A stretch of 64,000 bases of DNA, from NCBI GenBank assembly GCA_003281605.1, contig QCBM01000003.1, forward strand, positions 124,001 through 188,000, given 5' to 3'. The position numbers and the translations under genes are program-made. This DNA is from Prochlorococcus sp. AG-347-I06. GTDB lineage: Bacteria; Cyanobacteriota; Cyanobacteriia; PCC-6307; Cyanobiaceae. The notes beneath the pieces are model-generated. The model was given only the letters and a program-made list of their open reading frames with translations. It searched no databases and was not told the DNA's origin. Below are positions 39,689 to 49,423 of this stretch, piece by piece (positions within the stretch are counted from its first letter, which is position 1; every line of letters begins with the position of its first letter).

Positions 39689-40876
39689 TTATCTATCAAC
39701 AGATCCCATAATGACATCTATTGAACCAAGGATTGCCATAATATCAGCGATTTTGGCACCTTTAAGAATATGAGGCAATATTTGCAGATTGTTTAAATCA
39801 GCTGCTCTGATTTTAAATCTCCATGGGGTAACTTCATTATTTCCTTGAATAAATACACCTATTTCTCCTTTGCCGGACTCTAATCTTGTATATAATTCTC
39901 CGTTAGGAATTTTAAAAGTTGGAGCAACCTTCTTAGCTACATATTGATAGTCGATACCAAATATTTCACTTTTCTTATCTTCAGTCGCCATTCTTTGAGC
40001 TTCTAAATTTTCTGTTGGACCTCCTGGAATCATTTTGCAGGCTTGGCGAATGATGCTTAGTGATTGTCTCATCTCTTCAACTCTTACTCGATATCTCGCA
40101 TAACAATCTCCTTCTTTTTCCGAAGCAATCTGCCAATCAAAATCGTCATAACATTCATAACTATCGACTTTCCTTAAATCCCAGGAAACTCCAGAAGCTC
40201 TAAGCATTGGGCCAGACAAAGACCAATTAATTGCCTGGTCTCTTTGTATTGTTCCTAGACCTTCAATTCTTTTTCTAAAAATTGGATTATTTGTAATTAA
40301 TTTTTCGTATTCATCTATCTTAGGACCAAACCAATCGCAAAAGTCTATACATTTTTCTAACCATCCGTATGGGAGATCACATGCGACACCGCCTATCCTA
40401 AAGAAATTATTATTTATTAGCCTTTGTCCAGTAGCAGCTTCCCAGAGATCATAGATCATCTCTCTTTCTCTAAAAATATAGAAAAATGGAGTTTGAGCTC
40501 CTACGTCTGCTAAAAAGGGACCAAGCCATAAAAGATGATTAGCAATACGATTAAGTTCGAGCATAAGAACTCTGATGTAACTTGCTCTTTTGGGAACTGA
40601 AATATTAGCTAATCTTTCAGGAGCATTTACTACAATAGCTTCATAAAACATTCCTGCTGCATAATCCATTCTGCTTACATAAGGGACATACATTACATTT
40701 GTTCTATTTTCAGCTATCTTTTCCATTCCTCTATGTAAATATCCAATTACTGGCTCACAATCAATGACATTCTCACCATCAAGAGTTACAACTAACCTTA
40801 AAACCCCATGCATTGAGGGATGGTGAGGGCCAAAATTGACCACCATTGGTTCTGTTCTAGTCTCTAGCTGAGCCAT
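39689..40876 (-). CDS. ndhH: NDH-1 subunit NdhH (49 kDa type)
   Basis: A 395-residue hydrophilic subunit of the photosynthetic NDH-1 complex, which passes electrons from ferredoxin to plastoquinone. Expected blocks are [30 protein letters not shown], the ELNRIANHL helix, [11 protein letters not shown] and a final [12 protein letters not shown]. It is the Q-site subunit. It is separate from the ndhA-I-G-E cluster and diverges from rsmH by 38 bases. Confidence 0.98.
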   Translation of the reverse strand: MAQLETRTEPMVVNFGPHHPSMHGVLRLVVTLDGENVIDCEPVIGYLHRGMEKIAENRTNVMYVPYVSRMDYAAGMFYEAIVVNAPERLANISVPKRASYIRVLMLELNRIANHLLWLGPFLADVGAQTPFFYIFREREMIYDLWEAATGQRLINNNFFRIGGVACDLPYGWLEKCIDFCDWFGPKIDEYEKLITNNPIFRKRIEGLGTIQRDQAINWSLSGPMLRASGVSWDLRKVDSYECYDDFDWQIASEKEGDCYARYRVRVEEMRQSLSIIRQACKMIPGGPTENLEAQRMATEDKKSEIFGIDYQYVAKKVAPTFKIPNGELYTRLESGKGEIGVFIQGNNEVTPWRFKIRAADLNNLQILPHILKGAKIADIMAILGSIDVIMGSVDR

Positions 40877-40914
40877 TCGAAATTTAACTTCTAAACAAAT
40901 CTTAGTCGAAAGTT

Positions 40915-41817
40915 ATGCAAACTGACCTATCTGATTCATCTTTTTTCAATCATCAATCAGTTATGACAAATGAGATTATGGCCTCATTAGAGCATTACCC
41001 ACTTATACATAACAATCAACTTAAGGGAATAGACGCAACTTTAGGCGGAGGCGGGCACTCTTATCATTTATTGAGAAAATATTCGGATTTAAATATAATT
41101 GGACTTGATCAAGATCCATTCGCAAGAAAATCAGCTTTAAAAAAACTTGATGAGTTTAAAAGTAGGATTGATATAAGTGCTTCAAATTTTGCGGATTTTG
41201 TACCAAAAGAAAAAGTTTCTTTTGTGATTGCAGATCTTGGAGTAAATAGTAACCAACTTGATGACCCTAAAAGAGGATTTAGTTTCCAAAAAGATGGTCC
41301 GCTTGATATGCGCATGAATCCTTTGCTTGATGTTAATGCAGAGAAATTAATTGAGGTTTTAAATGAAAAAGATCTAGCTAACCTAATCTATAAATATGGA
41401 GATGAGAGATTATCAAGAAAGATTGCTAGGAAAATAAAATTGGATTTGAAGGAAAATGGAAAATATTCTGGGACAAAAGAGTTAGCTTACTCTATTGCAG
41501 GCTGCTTCCCACCAAAACAAAGATTTAAAAAAATACATCCAGCAACAAGAACATTTCAAGCACTAAGAATTGCTGTTAATAAAGAAATTGAAGTATTAGA
41601 AAAATTTTTGCAAGTTGTACCTGAATGGCTTTTGCCAGGGGGTATTATTTCTGTTATCAGTTTTCATTCTCTTGAGGATAGGTTAGTTAAAAGTTATTTT
41701 AAGAATGATCAAAGACTAAAAAACCTGACAAAAAAGCCAATAACACCTTCCGAACAAGAAGTCGAACTTAATAAAAGAGCTAGAAGTGGAAAATTAAGAA
41801 TTGCTCAATTAAATTAA
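40915..41817 (+). CDS. rsmH: 16S rRNA m4C1402 methyltransferase RsmH
   Basis: A 300-residue SAM-dependent methyltransferase. SAM-binding motif I is DATLGGGGHSYHLL, and further blocks are GLDQDPFA, ADLGVNSNQLDDPKRGFSF, the HPATRTFQALRIAVN segment and SFHSLEDRLVK. It modifies C1402 at the ribosomal P site. The stop codon lies within the first unit of a 21-base tandem duplication. Confidence 0.97.
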   Translation: MQTDLSDSSFFNHQSVMTNEIMASLEHYPLIHNNQLKGIDATLGGGGHSYHLLRKYSDLNIIGLDQDPFARKSALKKLDEFKSRIDISASNFADFVPKEKVSFVIADLGVNSNQLDDPKRGFSFQKDGPLDMRMNPLLDVNAEKLIEVLNEKDLANLIYKYGDERLSRKIARKIKLDLKENGKYSGTKELAYSIAGCFPPKQRFKKIHPATRTFQALRIAVNKEIEVLEKFLQVVPEWLLPGGIISVISFHSLEDRLVKSYFKNDQRLKNLTKKPITPSEQEVELNKRARSGKLRIAQLN

Positions 41818-41851
41818 AAGCCAATAATTTTAAATTAAAAGCCAATAATTT
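41810..41851. repeat. Perfect 21-bp tandem duplication
   Basis: The unit at 41810-41830 is repeated exactly at 41831-41851. The first copy contains the rsmH stop codon and the second ends next to the 3' end of the convergent cysteine desulfurase gene. A slip or duplication after the stop seems recent, since there is no mismatch. No function is apparent. Confidence 0.9.
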
Positions 41852-42997
41852 CTATCGTAATGATCTGATTGTATTTGTAAGAATATGAATTGCTTGTTTT
41901 ATATCTTTTGAATTAGTACTTAATCCAATACTTAACCTTATTGAAGATTCTGCCTCTTTAAGAGATCTACCTAAGGCTAGTAAAACATGAGATGGTTCAC
42001 CACTACTACATGCAGATCCAGTAGAACAAATTATTTTAGATTTTAAAAGTTTATGAAACTTTGCTCCGTTTAAATCCAATACAGTCAAATTTAAATTGTG
42101 AGGTAATCTTTTTTCTATGGAGCCATTAATTAATAAACCAGAATTATTTTTTAACAACCCCTCTAAAAGGTTATTTCTATAAAAAAGTAATTTCTCAGCA
42201 TTATTTTTTTGATTAAGAACTGCTATCTCTATTGCTTTAGCAAAGCCAACTACTAAAGGAAGAGGTAATGTGCCAGACCTAAGGCCATATTCCTGACCTC
42301 CTCCAACAATTAAAGGCTCAAGATTAATTTCTTCATCAATCAAAAGAAGTCCTATCCCTTTAGGACCGTATATTTTGTGAGAACTCATCGTTATCATGTT
42401 TACATCTGATAAAAGATTGTCTAAAGCCATATAACCTAAACATTGTGCAAAATCAGAGTGAAATATTATTCCTCTCGATTTACATATCTTTGAAATATTT
42501 TCTATGGGCTGAATAACTCCTATTTCGTTATTTGCCAACATGACACTAACCAGAAATGTATCTTCTCTTATTTTTTTTTTGAATTGTTCTTCTGAAATTA
42601 AGCCATCTTTCCCAGGATTAATTTCTGTAACCATAAATCCCTCTTTTTTTAGTAAGTTTAAGGGCTCCAAAACAGCTTTATGCTCCGTTTTTAAGGTAAT
42701 AATATGTCCAAAATTTCCTGTTTTTTTATAGAAATTTCTAGCAAAACCTAATAAGGCTAAGTTATTAGATTCAGTTGCCCCACTTGTAAAAATAACTTTT
42801 TTATTCTTAAGAAATAAACTTTGTTCTATTTTTTCTCTTGAGGCTTCCAATATAGCACTTGCGTTAATCCCCGCCAAGTTAGATTTATTTGCAGGGTTAG
42901 AAAATATCTCACTCCAAAAAGGTTTCATAGAATCAACGACATCTTTAGAGCAAGGAGTCGAAGATTGATAGTCTAGTAGTATGGGAGTTGATAGCAT
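41852..42997 (-). CDS. Cysteine desulfurase (IscS/NifS type)
   Basis: A 381-residue PLP enzyme releasing sulfur from cysteine for Fe-S clusters and thio-cofactors. The N-terminal LLDYQSSTP, TSGATESNN, HSDFAQ and the PLP lysine K208 in SSHKIYGPKGIG are clear. The sulfur-carrying cysteine is C330 in STGSACSSGEPSHVLLALG, a group I loop. No iscU-like gene is adjacent. The choice between IscS and NifS names is arbitrary here. Confidence 0.94.
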   Translation of the reverse strand: MLSTPILLDYQSSTPCSKDVVDSMKPFWSEIFSNPANKSNLAGINASAILEASREKIEQSLFLKNKKVIFTSGATESNNLALLGFARNFYKKTGNFGHIITLKTEHKAVLEPLNLLKKEGFMVTEINPGKDGLISEEQFKKKIREDTFLVSVMLANNEIGVIQPIENISKICKSRGIIFHSDFAQCLGYMALDNLLSDVNMITMSSHKIYGPKGIGLLLIDEEINLEPLIVGGGQEYGLRSGTLPLPLVVGFAKAIEIAVLNQKNNAEKLLFYRNNLLEGLLKNNSGLLINGSIEKRLPHNLNLTVLDLNGAKFHKLLKSKIICSTGSACSSGEPSHVLLALGRSLKEAESSIRLSIGLSTNSKDIKQAIHILTNTIRSLR

Positions 42998-43056
42998 TAT
43001 GTTTAGTATATAAAATTCTGTTTATTACTAGAAAATCAAATTAAAGAATTAAAAAA

Positions 43057-43785
43057 ATGAATGAAATTAATCAAATAAATAATGAACCGGTAAGAAAATC
43101 AAGAATTTTATTAGTTGATGATGAGCCTGGTTTAAGAACAGCTGTTAAAACATTTTTAGAAGATGAAGGCTTTGAAATATTTATTGCAGTTGATGGAGAG
43201 GATGGTTGGGAAAAAGCTCAAACAGTCTTCCCCGATTTGATAATTAGCGATGTTATGATGCCTCGAGCCAACGGTTATGCTTTATTAGAAAAAGTTAGAG
43301 AGGATGAAAAATTAGGAGGAACTCCAGTAATTTTTCTAACTGCAAAAGGAATGACCATAGACAGAACAGAAGGTTATCTTGCAGGAGTTGATGATTATAT
43401 TTCCAAACCTTTCGATCCCGATGAATTAACTGCAAGAGTCAAAAATGTAATCAACAGACAAGAACGATTATTAAAAGAAGCGGCACGATTCGCAGATATT
43501 GACGTAAGCAAAATGGCAAAACAAATTACTGAAATAAAATCTATGCTCACAGACCAAAACCCGACTAATCCAGAAAATAAAATAAATCTTCCTAGTTTCA
43601 CTCCTAGAGAAGCAAGTGTGCTTCAACTAGTAGCAGAGGGACTGATGAACAAAGAAATTGCAAGACAGCTTGAAACATCTATTAGAAATGTTGAGAAATA
43701 TGTAAGTAGACTTTTTATCAAAACAGGTACATCAAGCCGAACAGAATTAGTTCGTTATGCACTTGAAAATCATTTAGTAAAATAA
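43057..43785 (+). CDS. NarL/LuxR-type response regulator (Ycf29-like)
   Basis: A 242-residue response regulator. The receiver domain (about 15-135) has the acidic pair at 21-22, phospho-acceptor D65 in ISDVMMPR and K117 in ISKPF. A linker leads to a LuxR-type HTH (about 175-238; FTPREASVLQLVAEGLMNKEIA). The arrangement resembles Ycf29 of cyanobacteria and some plastids, but I cannot prove that subgroup. No histidine kinase gene is nearby. It converges on chlM with one base between stops. Confidence 0.9.
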   Translation: MNEINQINNEPVRKSRILLVDDEPGLRTAVKTFLEDEGFEIFIAVDGEDGWEKAQTVFPDLIISDVMMPRANGYALLEKVREDEKLGGTPVIFLTAKGMTIDRTEGYLAGVDDYISKPFDPDELTARVKNVINRQERLLKEAARFADIDVSKMAKQITEIKSMLTDQNPTNPENKINLPSFTPREASVLQLVAEGLMNKEIARQLETSIRNVEKYVSRLFIKTGTSSRTELVRYALENHLVK

Positions 43786-43786
43786 A

Positions 43787-44488
43787 CTATTTAATTTTTT
43801 CGAATTCAATTAGTTTTGAAAAATAAAAAGGAGCTTGATTTAATTTCTTTTTAACAACTTTAAATCCTCTTTCTTTGGCAGCATTAATAATACCCTTTTC
43901 TTTCAATGTATATGCTCTTGTAGTTTTACTTGGCCCAGGAAATAATTTTCCAATATTTTTTAGAACAGCAAGAACTGGGGTATAAGGAGCAAAGCTAACG
44001 ATTAGTTTTTCTTTGCTTAAATCGCATAGATGTTGGACCATTTCTTCTGCGACCGGTTGAGGATAATGAATAAATACATCCAAACAAACTACAACATCAA
44101 ATAAACCTTTTAATTTTTCCAGATCACAGACTTCATATTTTATTTTACCTTGATTCAAACCTAATTCATGAATGCGTTTTTTTGTTTCTTTAATCATTTC
44201 AGAAGAAATATCGCTCATCTGTAGTTCTTTTATACCGAGTCTTAGTAAAGGTATGGAAAGACTTCCTACACCACAGCCTGCATCACAATAACTTTTTTTT
44301 GTTAGTTCAGGATAATTTTTGATGTATGAGACTACATCATCTACAGTTTTTTGATGTCCTTTCCTAATATTTTTCTGAACTGTATTAATTTCATCAGATT
44401 TGCTATAAATTTTATTCCATCTCTCAAAGCCAGTACCATTAAAATACTCCCTGACTTCACTTTTTTCGATAATCTTATTTGACATCAT
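43787..44488 (-). CDS. chlM: Mg-protoporphyrin IX methyltransferase
   Basis: A 233-residue SAM methyltransferase that esterifies Mg-protoporphyrin IX in chlorophyll synthesis. SAM motif I is DAGCGVGSLSIPL near residue 65. The N-terminal YFNGTGFERWNKIYS and the VCLDVFIHYPQ block are characteristic of ChlM. Two adjacent ATG codons open the frame. It diverges from purE by 89 bases. Confidence 0.95.
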   Translation of the reverse strand: MMSNKIIEKSEVREYFNGTGFERWNKIYSKSDEINTVQKNIRKGHQKTVDDVVSYIKNYPELTKKSYCDAGCGVGSLSIPLLRLGIKELQMSDISSEMIKETKKRIHELGLNQGKIKYEVCDLEKLKGLFDVVVCLDVFIHYPQPVAEEMVQHLCDLSKEKLIVSFAPYTPVLAVLKNIGKLFPGPSKTTRAYTLKEKGIINAAKERGFKVVKKKLNQAPFYFSKLIEFEKIK

Positions 44489-44577
44489 AATATTCTATGA
44501 AAATTTATTCTTTTCATACTAACTAACTGGCACCAAATTAATTGCGCGCCATTATAGGAAAGAATTGATTTGTTATT

Positions 44578-45114
44578 TTGTCAGAATTAAATTCTAAAGA
44601 AATTTATAAGATTGCTGTCGTAATGGGTAGTGATTCAGATCTAAATACATTGAAACCAGCTATTGATATTTTAAGAGAATTTAGAATAAAAACTGAAGTT
44701 TGTATACTTTCTGCTCATCGAACACCTATTGAAATGATGGAATATGCAAAAAATGCAGAATCAGAAAACATAAAAGTAATAATTGCCGGTGCTGGGGGTG
44801 CTGCTCATCTTCCGGGAATGCTGGCATCCATAACTTGCATTCCTGTAATTGGAGTACCAGTAGAGAGTAAGACACTGAAGGGAATTGACTCTCTTTTATC
44901 AATCGTTCAAATGCCCTCTGGAATTCCAGTTGCAACAGTTGCAATTAATGGGGGACAGAACGCTGGATTATTGGCAATTGGGATGGTCAGTTTATTTGAC
45001 GAATCCATAAAAAAAAATTTAAAAGAATTCCGAGAAAATCTACATACACAGGTAAGAAATAAAAATAATAAGTTATCAACTATTGGACCTGACAATTATC
45101 TTCAAAATAAATGA
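44578..45114 (+). CDS. purE: N5-carboxyaminoimidazole ribonucleotide mutase PurE
   Basis: A 178-residue class I PurE in purine synthesis. VVMGSDSDL, SAHRTP, IAGAGGAAHLPGM and GVPVES are the substrate-binding motifs. It starts with TTG at 44578; the first in-frame ATG would cut into the first core strand, so TTG is preferred. It converges on cysC with a 15-base gap. Confidence 0.95.
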   Translation: MSELNSKEIYKIAVVMGSDSDLNTLKPAIDILREFRIKTEVCILSAHRTPIEMMEYAKNAESENIKVIIAGAGGAAHLPGMLASITCIPVIGVPVESKTLKGIDSLLSIVQMPSGIPVATVAINGGQNAGLLAIGMVSLFDESIKKNLKEFRENLHTQVRNKNNKLSTIGPDNYLQNK

Positions 45115-45129
45115 AGTAATATTTTTCTA

Positions 45130-45768
45130 TTAGGCCTTGTTAAGAAAGTTTTCTTTTTTGAGGTAGTTAATAACTTTTTCAACGGAATCATTTAAATCAA
45201 ACGAACCTGTATCAACAACAATTTCAGGATTATGAGGAGCTTCATATGGACTAGAAATCCCTGTAAATTCCTTAATTTCACCCAAACGAGCTTTCTTATA
45301 AAGACCTTTAGTATCCCTATTTTCACAAACTGTGATATCAGCAGAACAATAAACTTCAATAAAATCCTTAGATCCAATAATTTTTCTCACCTTATCTCTA
45401 TCGCTAATAAATGGCGAAACAAATGCTGTAATAGTTATTATCCCAGCATTCATAAATAAATTCGCAACTTCACCAATTCTTCTTATATTTTCCTCTCTAT
45501 CTTCATCCGAAAAACCAAGATCTTTACATAAACCGTGTCTTATATTATCTCCATCCAACACATAAGTCGAAAAACCATCTAAGTGTAAAACTTCATTTAA
45601 AGCGTTGGCCAAAGTACTTTTACCAGAACCAGATAAGCCGGTAAACCAGATAACCATACCTTTATGACCTCTCATTTTCTCTAACTTTTCTCTATCAATA
45701 GTTAAGTTGTGCCACTTTATATTGGTTGACTTTGTTTGATCTTGTTCTTTCATTTTTTGCATCATCAA
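45130..45768 (-). CDS. cysC: Adenylylsulfate kinase CysC
   Basis: A 212-residue APS kinase making PAPS. Walker A is GLSGSGKS at 44-51, followed by LDGDNIRHGLCKDLGFS and the AFVSPFISDRDKVR lid region. Several ATG codons near the start (residues 1, 2, 3 and 6) make the exact N terminus uncertain. It lies downstream of the SUI1 gene on the minus strand, 26 bases apart. Confidence 0.95.
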   Translation of the reverse strand: MMMQKMKEQDQTKSTNIKWHNLTIDREKLEKMRGHKGMVIWFTGLSGSGKSTLANALNEVLHLDGFSTYVLDGDNIRHGLCKDLGFSDEDREENIRRIGEVANLFMNAGIITITAFVSPFISDRDKVRKIIGSKDFIEVYCSADITVCENRDTKGLYKKARLGEIKEFTGISSPYEAPHNPEIVVDTGSFDLNDSVEKVINYLKKENFLNKA

Positions 45769-45794
45769 AATTAAAAACTATCCTAACCCTTGCT

Positions 45795-46106
45795 TCATAA
45801 ATTATGAAATCCCTCTTTACGAAGAAACTCAATTGATTTCGATACCATATCACCCTGCAACTGGATATTTCCATCAATCAATGTTCCTCCAGTCCCACAG
45901 AAAACTTTAATTTTTTTTAGTAATTCTTTTAATAAGATTTCATCCTCAGCGCCTAAACCTTTAATTAAAGTTACAGTCTTTCCCTTTTTACCTTTTTTTT
46001 GTTTTGAAATATTTATTTTTGATTTTTTACTAACAGTATCTACTTTAGCTGTTTCATCTACTTTTTTTTCTTGATTATCAAACTCGATCCAATTCTTTTT
46101 TCCCAT
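45795..46106 (-). CDS. SUI1/eIF1-like translation factor (YciH family)
   Basis: A protein of about 103 residues with a basic N-terminal tail and a C-terminal SUI1 domain (about 45-103): TVTLIKGLGAEDEILLKELLKKIK, then GTGGTLIDGNIQLQGDM. Bacterial homologues resemble eIF1 and influence initiation fidelity, though their role is poorly defined. I choose the ATG at 46106 (MGKKNWIEF), which fits the usual start of relatives. An ATG at 46115 would add three residues. Confidence 0.9.
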   Translation of the reverse strand: MGKKNWIEFDNQEKKVDETAKVDTVSKKSKINISKQKKGKKGKTVTLIKGLGAEDEILLKELLKKIKVFCGTGGTLIDGNIQLQGDMVSKSIEFLRKEGFHNL

Positions 46107-46154
46107 TATTTTCAATATAATCTATAGTTAGTTAATACTTATTCTATAGAAAAA

Positions 46155-47399
46155 GTGGTAAGTACATTTTCTCGCAAAGATCAGAACTATAAAAATGAGG
46201 ATTTAAATCAACCCTCCAAACAGGGAAGATTTGGGAAATATGGTGGTCAATATGTTCCTGAAACGCTAATGCCTGCTCTTTTTGAGCTTGAAACAGCTGC
46301 ATCTAATGCATGGAAAGATAAACTTTTTGTAGAAGAATTAAATCATCTCCTTAAGACTTATGTAGGAAGAGAAACACCACTTTATGAAGCCAAAAGACTT
46401 ACTGAACATTACAAAACTAAACAAGCAACTCCTAGAATATGGCTTAAAAGAGAAGATTTAAATCATACTGGGGCTCACAAAATTAATAATGCCCTTGGAC
46501 AAGCTTTACTTGCAATAAGAATGGGCAAAAAAAGAATAATTGCAGAAACTGGAGCAGGTCAGCACGGAGTTGCTACTGCTACTGTTTGTGCACGATTTGG
46601 CTTGAAATGTATTATCTACATGGGTGCTGAAGATATAAAAAGGCAATCCCTTAACGTTTTCAGAATGAAACTTCTAGGAGCTGAAGTTAAAGTTGTAAAT
46701 TCTGGAACTGCAACACTTAAGGATGCCACTAGTGAAGCCATTAGAGATTGGGTTTCTAACGTCGAAACCACACACTACATTTTAGGATCTGTTGCCGGCC
46801 CACACCCTTTCCCAAAGATTGTGCGAGATTTTCATGCAGTTATAGGTGAAGAAACTAAAAAACAATGTTTAGAGTCATTTGGATCTTTTCCCGATATTTT
46901 GCTTGCTTGTGTAGGTGGGGGATCAAATGCAATGGGGCTTTTCCATCCTTTTGTTAAAGAAACTTCTGTGCGTCTTATTGGAGTTGAAGCCGCAGGAAGC
47001 GGAGTTGATACTGACAAACATGCTGCAACTATCACTAAAGGGTCAGTTGGAATTTTGCATGGATCAATGAGTCTTCTCCTGCAAGATGATAATGGTCAAG
47101 TACAAGAAGCTCACTCAATAAGTGCAGGTTTAGATTACCCTGGAGTAGGACCTGAACATAGCTATTTAAAAGAAATAGGTAGAGCAGAATATGGATCAGT
47201 CACAGATCAAGAAGCTTTAAACGCTTTAAAACTTGTTAGTGAACTAGAAGGAATTATTCCTGCACTTGAAACTTCCCATGCCTTTGCTTGGTTAGATAAA
47301 TTATGCCCTACTCTTGAAAAAGATACTCATATAGTTATCAATTGCTCTGGAAGAGGCGACAAAGATGTTAATACTGTTGCATCTTCATTAGATATTTAA
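46155..47399 (+). CDS. trpB: Tryptophan synthase beta subunit
   Basis: A 414-residue TrpB that joins indole and serine to give tryptophan. [17 protein letters not shown], the PLP lysine K109 in [23 protein letters not shown] and the GGGSNAMG phosphate loop are all present. It starts with GTG at 46155. trpA is not adjacent. It diverges from the SUI1 gene and abuts the convergent rhodanese gene with no bases between stops. Confidence 0.97.
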   Translation: MVSTFSRKDQNYKNEDLNQPSKQGRFGKYGGQYVPETLMPALFELETAASNAWKDKLFVEELNHLLKTYVGRETPLYEAKRLTEHYKTKQATPRIWLKREDLNHTGAHKINNALGQALLAIRMGKKRIIAETGAGQHGVATATVCARFGLKCIIYMGAEDIKRQSLNVFRMKLLGAEVKVVNSGTATLKDATSEAIRDWVSNVETTHYILGSVAGPHPFPKIVRDFHAVIGEETKKQCLESFGSFPDILLACVGGGSNAMGLFHPFVKETSVRLIGVEAAGSGVDTDKHAATITKGSVGILHGSMSLLLQDDNGQVQEAHSISAGLDYPGVGPEHSYLKEIGRAEYGSVTDQEALNALKLVSELEGIIPALETSHAFAWLDKLCPTLEKDTHIVINCSGRGDKDVNTVASSLDI

Positions 47400-47750
47400 T
47401 CAGTACCTTGGTATTGATGGGTCAATATATCTACTCCATCCATCAATACCCTCCTCCAAATTCCATATTTCGCTCACAATATTATTATCCAAGCACCATT
47501 GAGAAAAGTTATAACTTCTTATTCCTGCATGACAGGTAACTACAATATCTCTATCTAATAAACCAGCAAATATTTCTTCAACATATTCAGATGTAACTTT
47601 ACTAATTGGTATATGTAAAAATTCTTTTGAGAAACGAGCCAGTTCAAGCTCTGACTGCTCTCTTACATCAATCAAGACTGGATCTTCTTTCTCAGAATTA
47701 AACCAATCATTTAGACTAGAAGCATTTATAGATTTTGGATAACTTCCCAA
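47400..47750 (-). CDS. Single-domain rhodanese-like protein
   Basis: A 116-residue rhodanese domain with LIDVREQSELELARF, IPIS and the active-site loop CHAGIRS, whose cysteine is C73. Such proteins carry sulfane sulfur, but the physiological partner is unknown. The intact cysteine favours an active enzyme. It ends flush against the trpB stop. Confidence 0.93.
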   Translation of the reverse strand: MGSYPKSINASSLNDWFNSEKEDPVLIDVREQSELELARFSKEFLHIPISKVTSEYVEEIFAGLLDRDIVVTCHAGIRSYNFSQWCLDNNIVSEIWNLEEGIDGWSRYIDPSIPRY

Positions 47751-47839
47751 TTTATAGGATAAATTATGTGTTATTTACAATTTAATAAATTAAGTTGCAG
47801 TAGGAAGTTTATTGTTAAAAATAAAAATAAACATTGATA

Positions 47840-49297
47840 ATGAAACTTAGAGTAGTAGCAATAATCCTATTATTATCTTTATTACTTTTTGTTGGTTTTA
47901 AAAAAGTTTCTACTTATAAAAATAAGGAACAAAGTACAAATATTGAGAAACTAAATATCTTAAAATATGCACCTGAAAACAATAAATTATTATTTATTTC
48001 AAATTTAGATAGTTTTAATATCGTTAATAATGAAAAGGATAAAAATCAAACAAATAAAGATAACTTTTTTTTAATAAAAGACTCTATATTAAATTACTTA
48101 GGAATAGATCTAGGCAACAATAAATTAGAAGATATCTATAATAATGAACTTATAATCTCAACTTTTGAAAATAATAAAGAGCTTGAAGATGATATTTTGA
48201 TTGTTTTTAAAATTAAGCCAGAAAAAACAATAGATGATTTATTAAATTTGCCTAATAAAATAGATCAGATTGATGAGATAATTACAATTAATAGAGAAAA
48301 CAAAATAAATTTTCTTAACTATATATATCGAACCGACGATAATTATATAATTGCTTCATCAGATAAAAAATTAATCAAAAATAGTATTATCTCTAGTGAA
48401 AATTTTAAGAAAAAAAAATTTCAATATGAGGGAGAGCTTGTTGGACTGAACAATGAAAAAAATATATTATTCACAAATAAATTTTTGGAAAGTAAATTTT
48501 TTAATAAAGAAATTTTTCCTGAGAATAATGGGGATAAAATTGCTACAATTTTTGACTTTAAAAATAAGCAACTAATTTTAAAAACATATTTACTAAATAA
48601 TAAAAAAAATATTGATATTCTTACTTACGAAAACTTCATGAATAAAGAGAATAGTGATGAAGATAATCCTGAAAATTTAATTTTTGGTGATACGAAAAAT
48701 TTTGACAAACATCTTGATCCCTTAATCAATGATTTTCAACTCAGTTTTTTTGAAGATTTTAATCAAAATAATAATCAAAACATTTTAATTCTCAATTCAA
48801 ATAAAGATTGGCTTATTACGTTTGAAAAAAATAATGAAGATCAATTTGATTTAAGTGCTTTGAAAAAGCTAAAAGATTTCAACAAATATACTTTGAAACA
48901 AAATGAAGATATTTATTCGATATATTCCAAAGATATTCTTGAAGAAAAAGACGGTGTTATAAAACAATTATCTGTTGAAAATATCTATTCGATAGAATCA
49001 AAAGGTTTACAAACCATAAGTAATAATTTAATTAATGGTAAAGAATTTGAGAAAATATCAAAAAAATTTTTTAACCTAAAAAGTAATAAAGATAAATCTG
49101 CTTTTCTTTATTCAAAAGTTGATATCAAAGATGGTAATTCTAATAAAATTAAATATTTTTCTAATTTGCAGGACCTTAATTTTCTCATTAAAAATATTTT
49201 AAAAATATCAAATGAAGAATCGCTAGAAATCATAAGTCAGTCTATTCCTGAAAAAAATCCAATTATTTACAGAGAAACAATATTAAACATTCTCTAA
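47840..49297 (+). CDS. DUF3352 membrane-anchored protein
   Basis: A protein of about 485 residues with an N-terminal transmembrane anchor (residues 4-22) and a long lysine-, asparagine- and isoleucine-rich body with the LKYAPENNKLLFISNLD segment that marks DUF3352. The body probably lies on the outer side of the membrane. Function is unknown. I prefer the ATG at 47840 (MKLRVV) to the TTG two codons earlier. It is more AT-rich than its neighbours, in line with weaker constraint. Confidence 0.82.
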   Translation: MKLRVVAIILLLSLLLFVGFKKVSTYKNKEQSTNIEKLNILKYAPENNKLLFISNLDSFNIVNNEKDKNQTNKDNFFLIKDSILNYLGIDLGNNKLEDIYNNELIISTFENNKELEDDILIVFKIKPEKTIDDLLNLPNKIDQIDEIITINRENKINFLNYIYRTDDNYIIASSDKKLIKNSIISSENFKKKKFQYEGELVGLNNEKNILFTNKFLESKFFNKEIFPENNGDKIATIFDFKNKQLILKTYLLNNKKNIDILTYENFMNKENSDEDNPENLIFGDTKNFDKHLDPLINDFQLSFFEDFNQNNNQNILILNSNKDWLITFEKNNEDQFDLSALKKLKDFNKYTLKQNEDIYSIYSKDILEEKDGVIKQLSVENIYSIESKGLQTISNNLINGKEFEKISKKFFNLKSNKDKSAFLYSKVDIKDGNSNKIKYFSNLQDLNFLIKNILKISNEESLEIISQSIPEKNPIIYRETILNIL

Positions 49298-49423
49298 ATT
49301 AAATTTATTCAAACAAGCTTCAAAACCAATCATTTTAATTTTTTGCGAAGTTAATATCTTGTGGTTAATTAAAAATTATTTGACTATCTTTAATCTATAA
49401 GTATTTGATATTGAATTAAGCAA

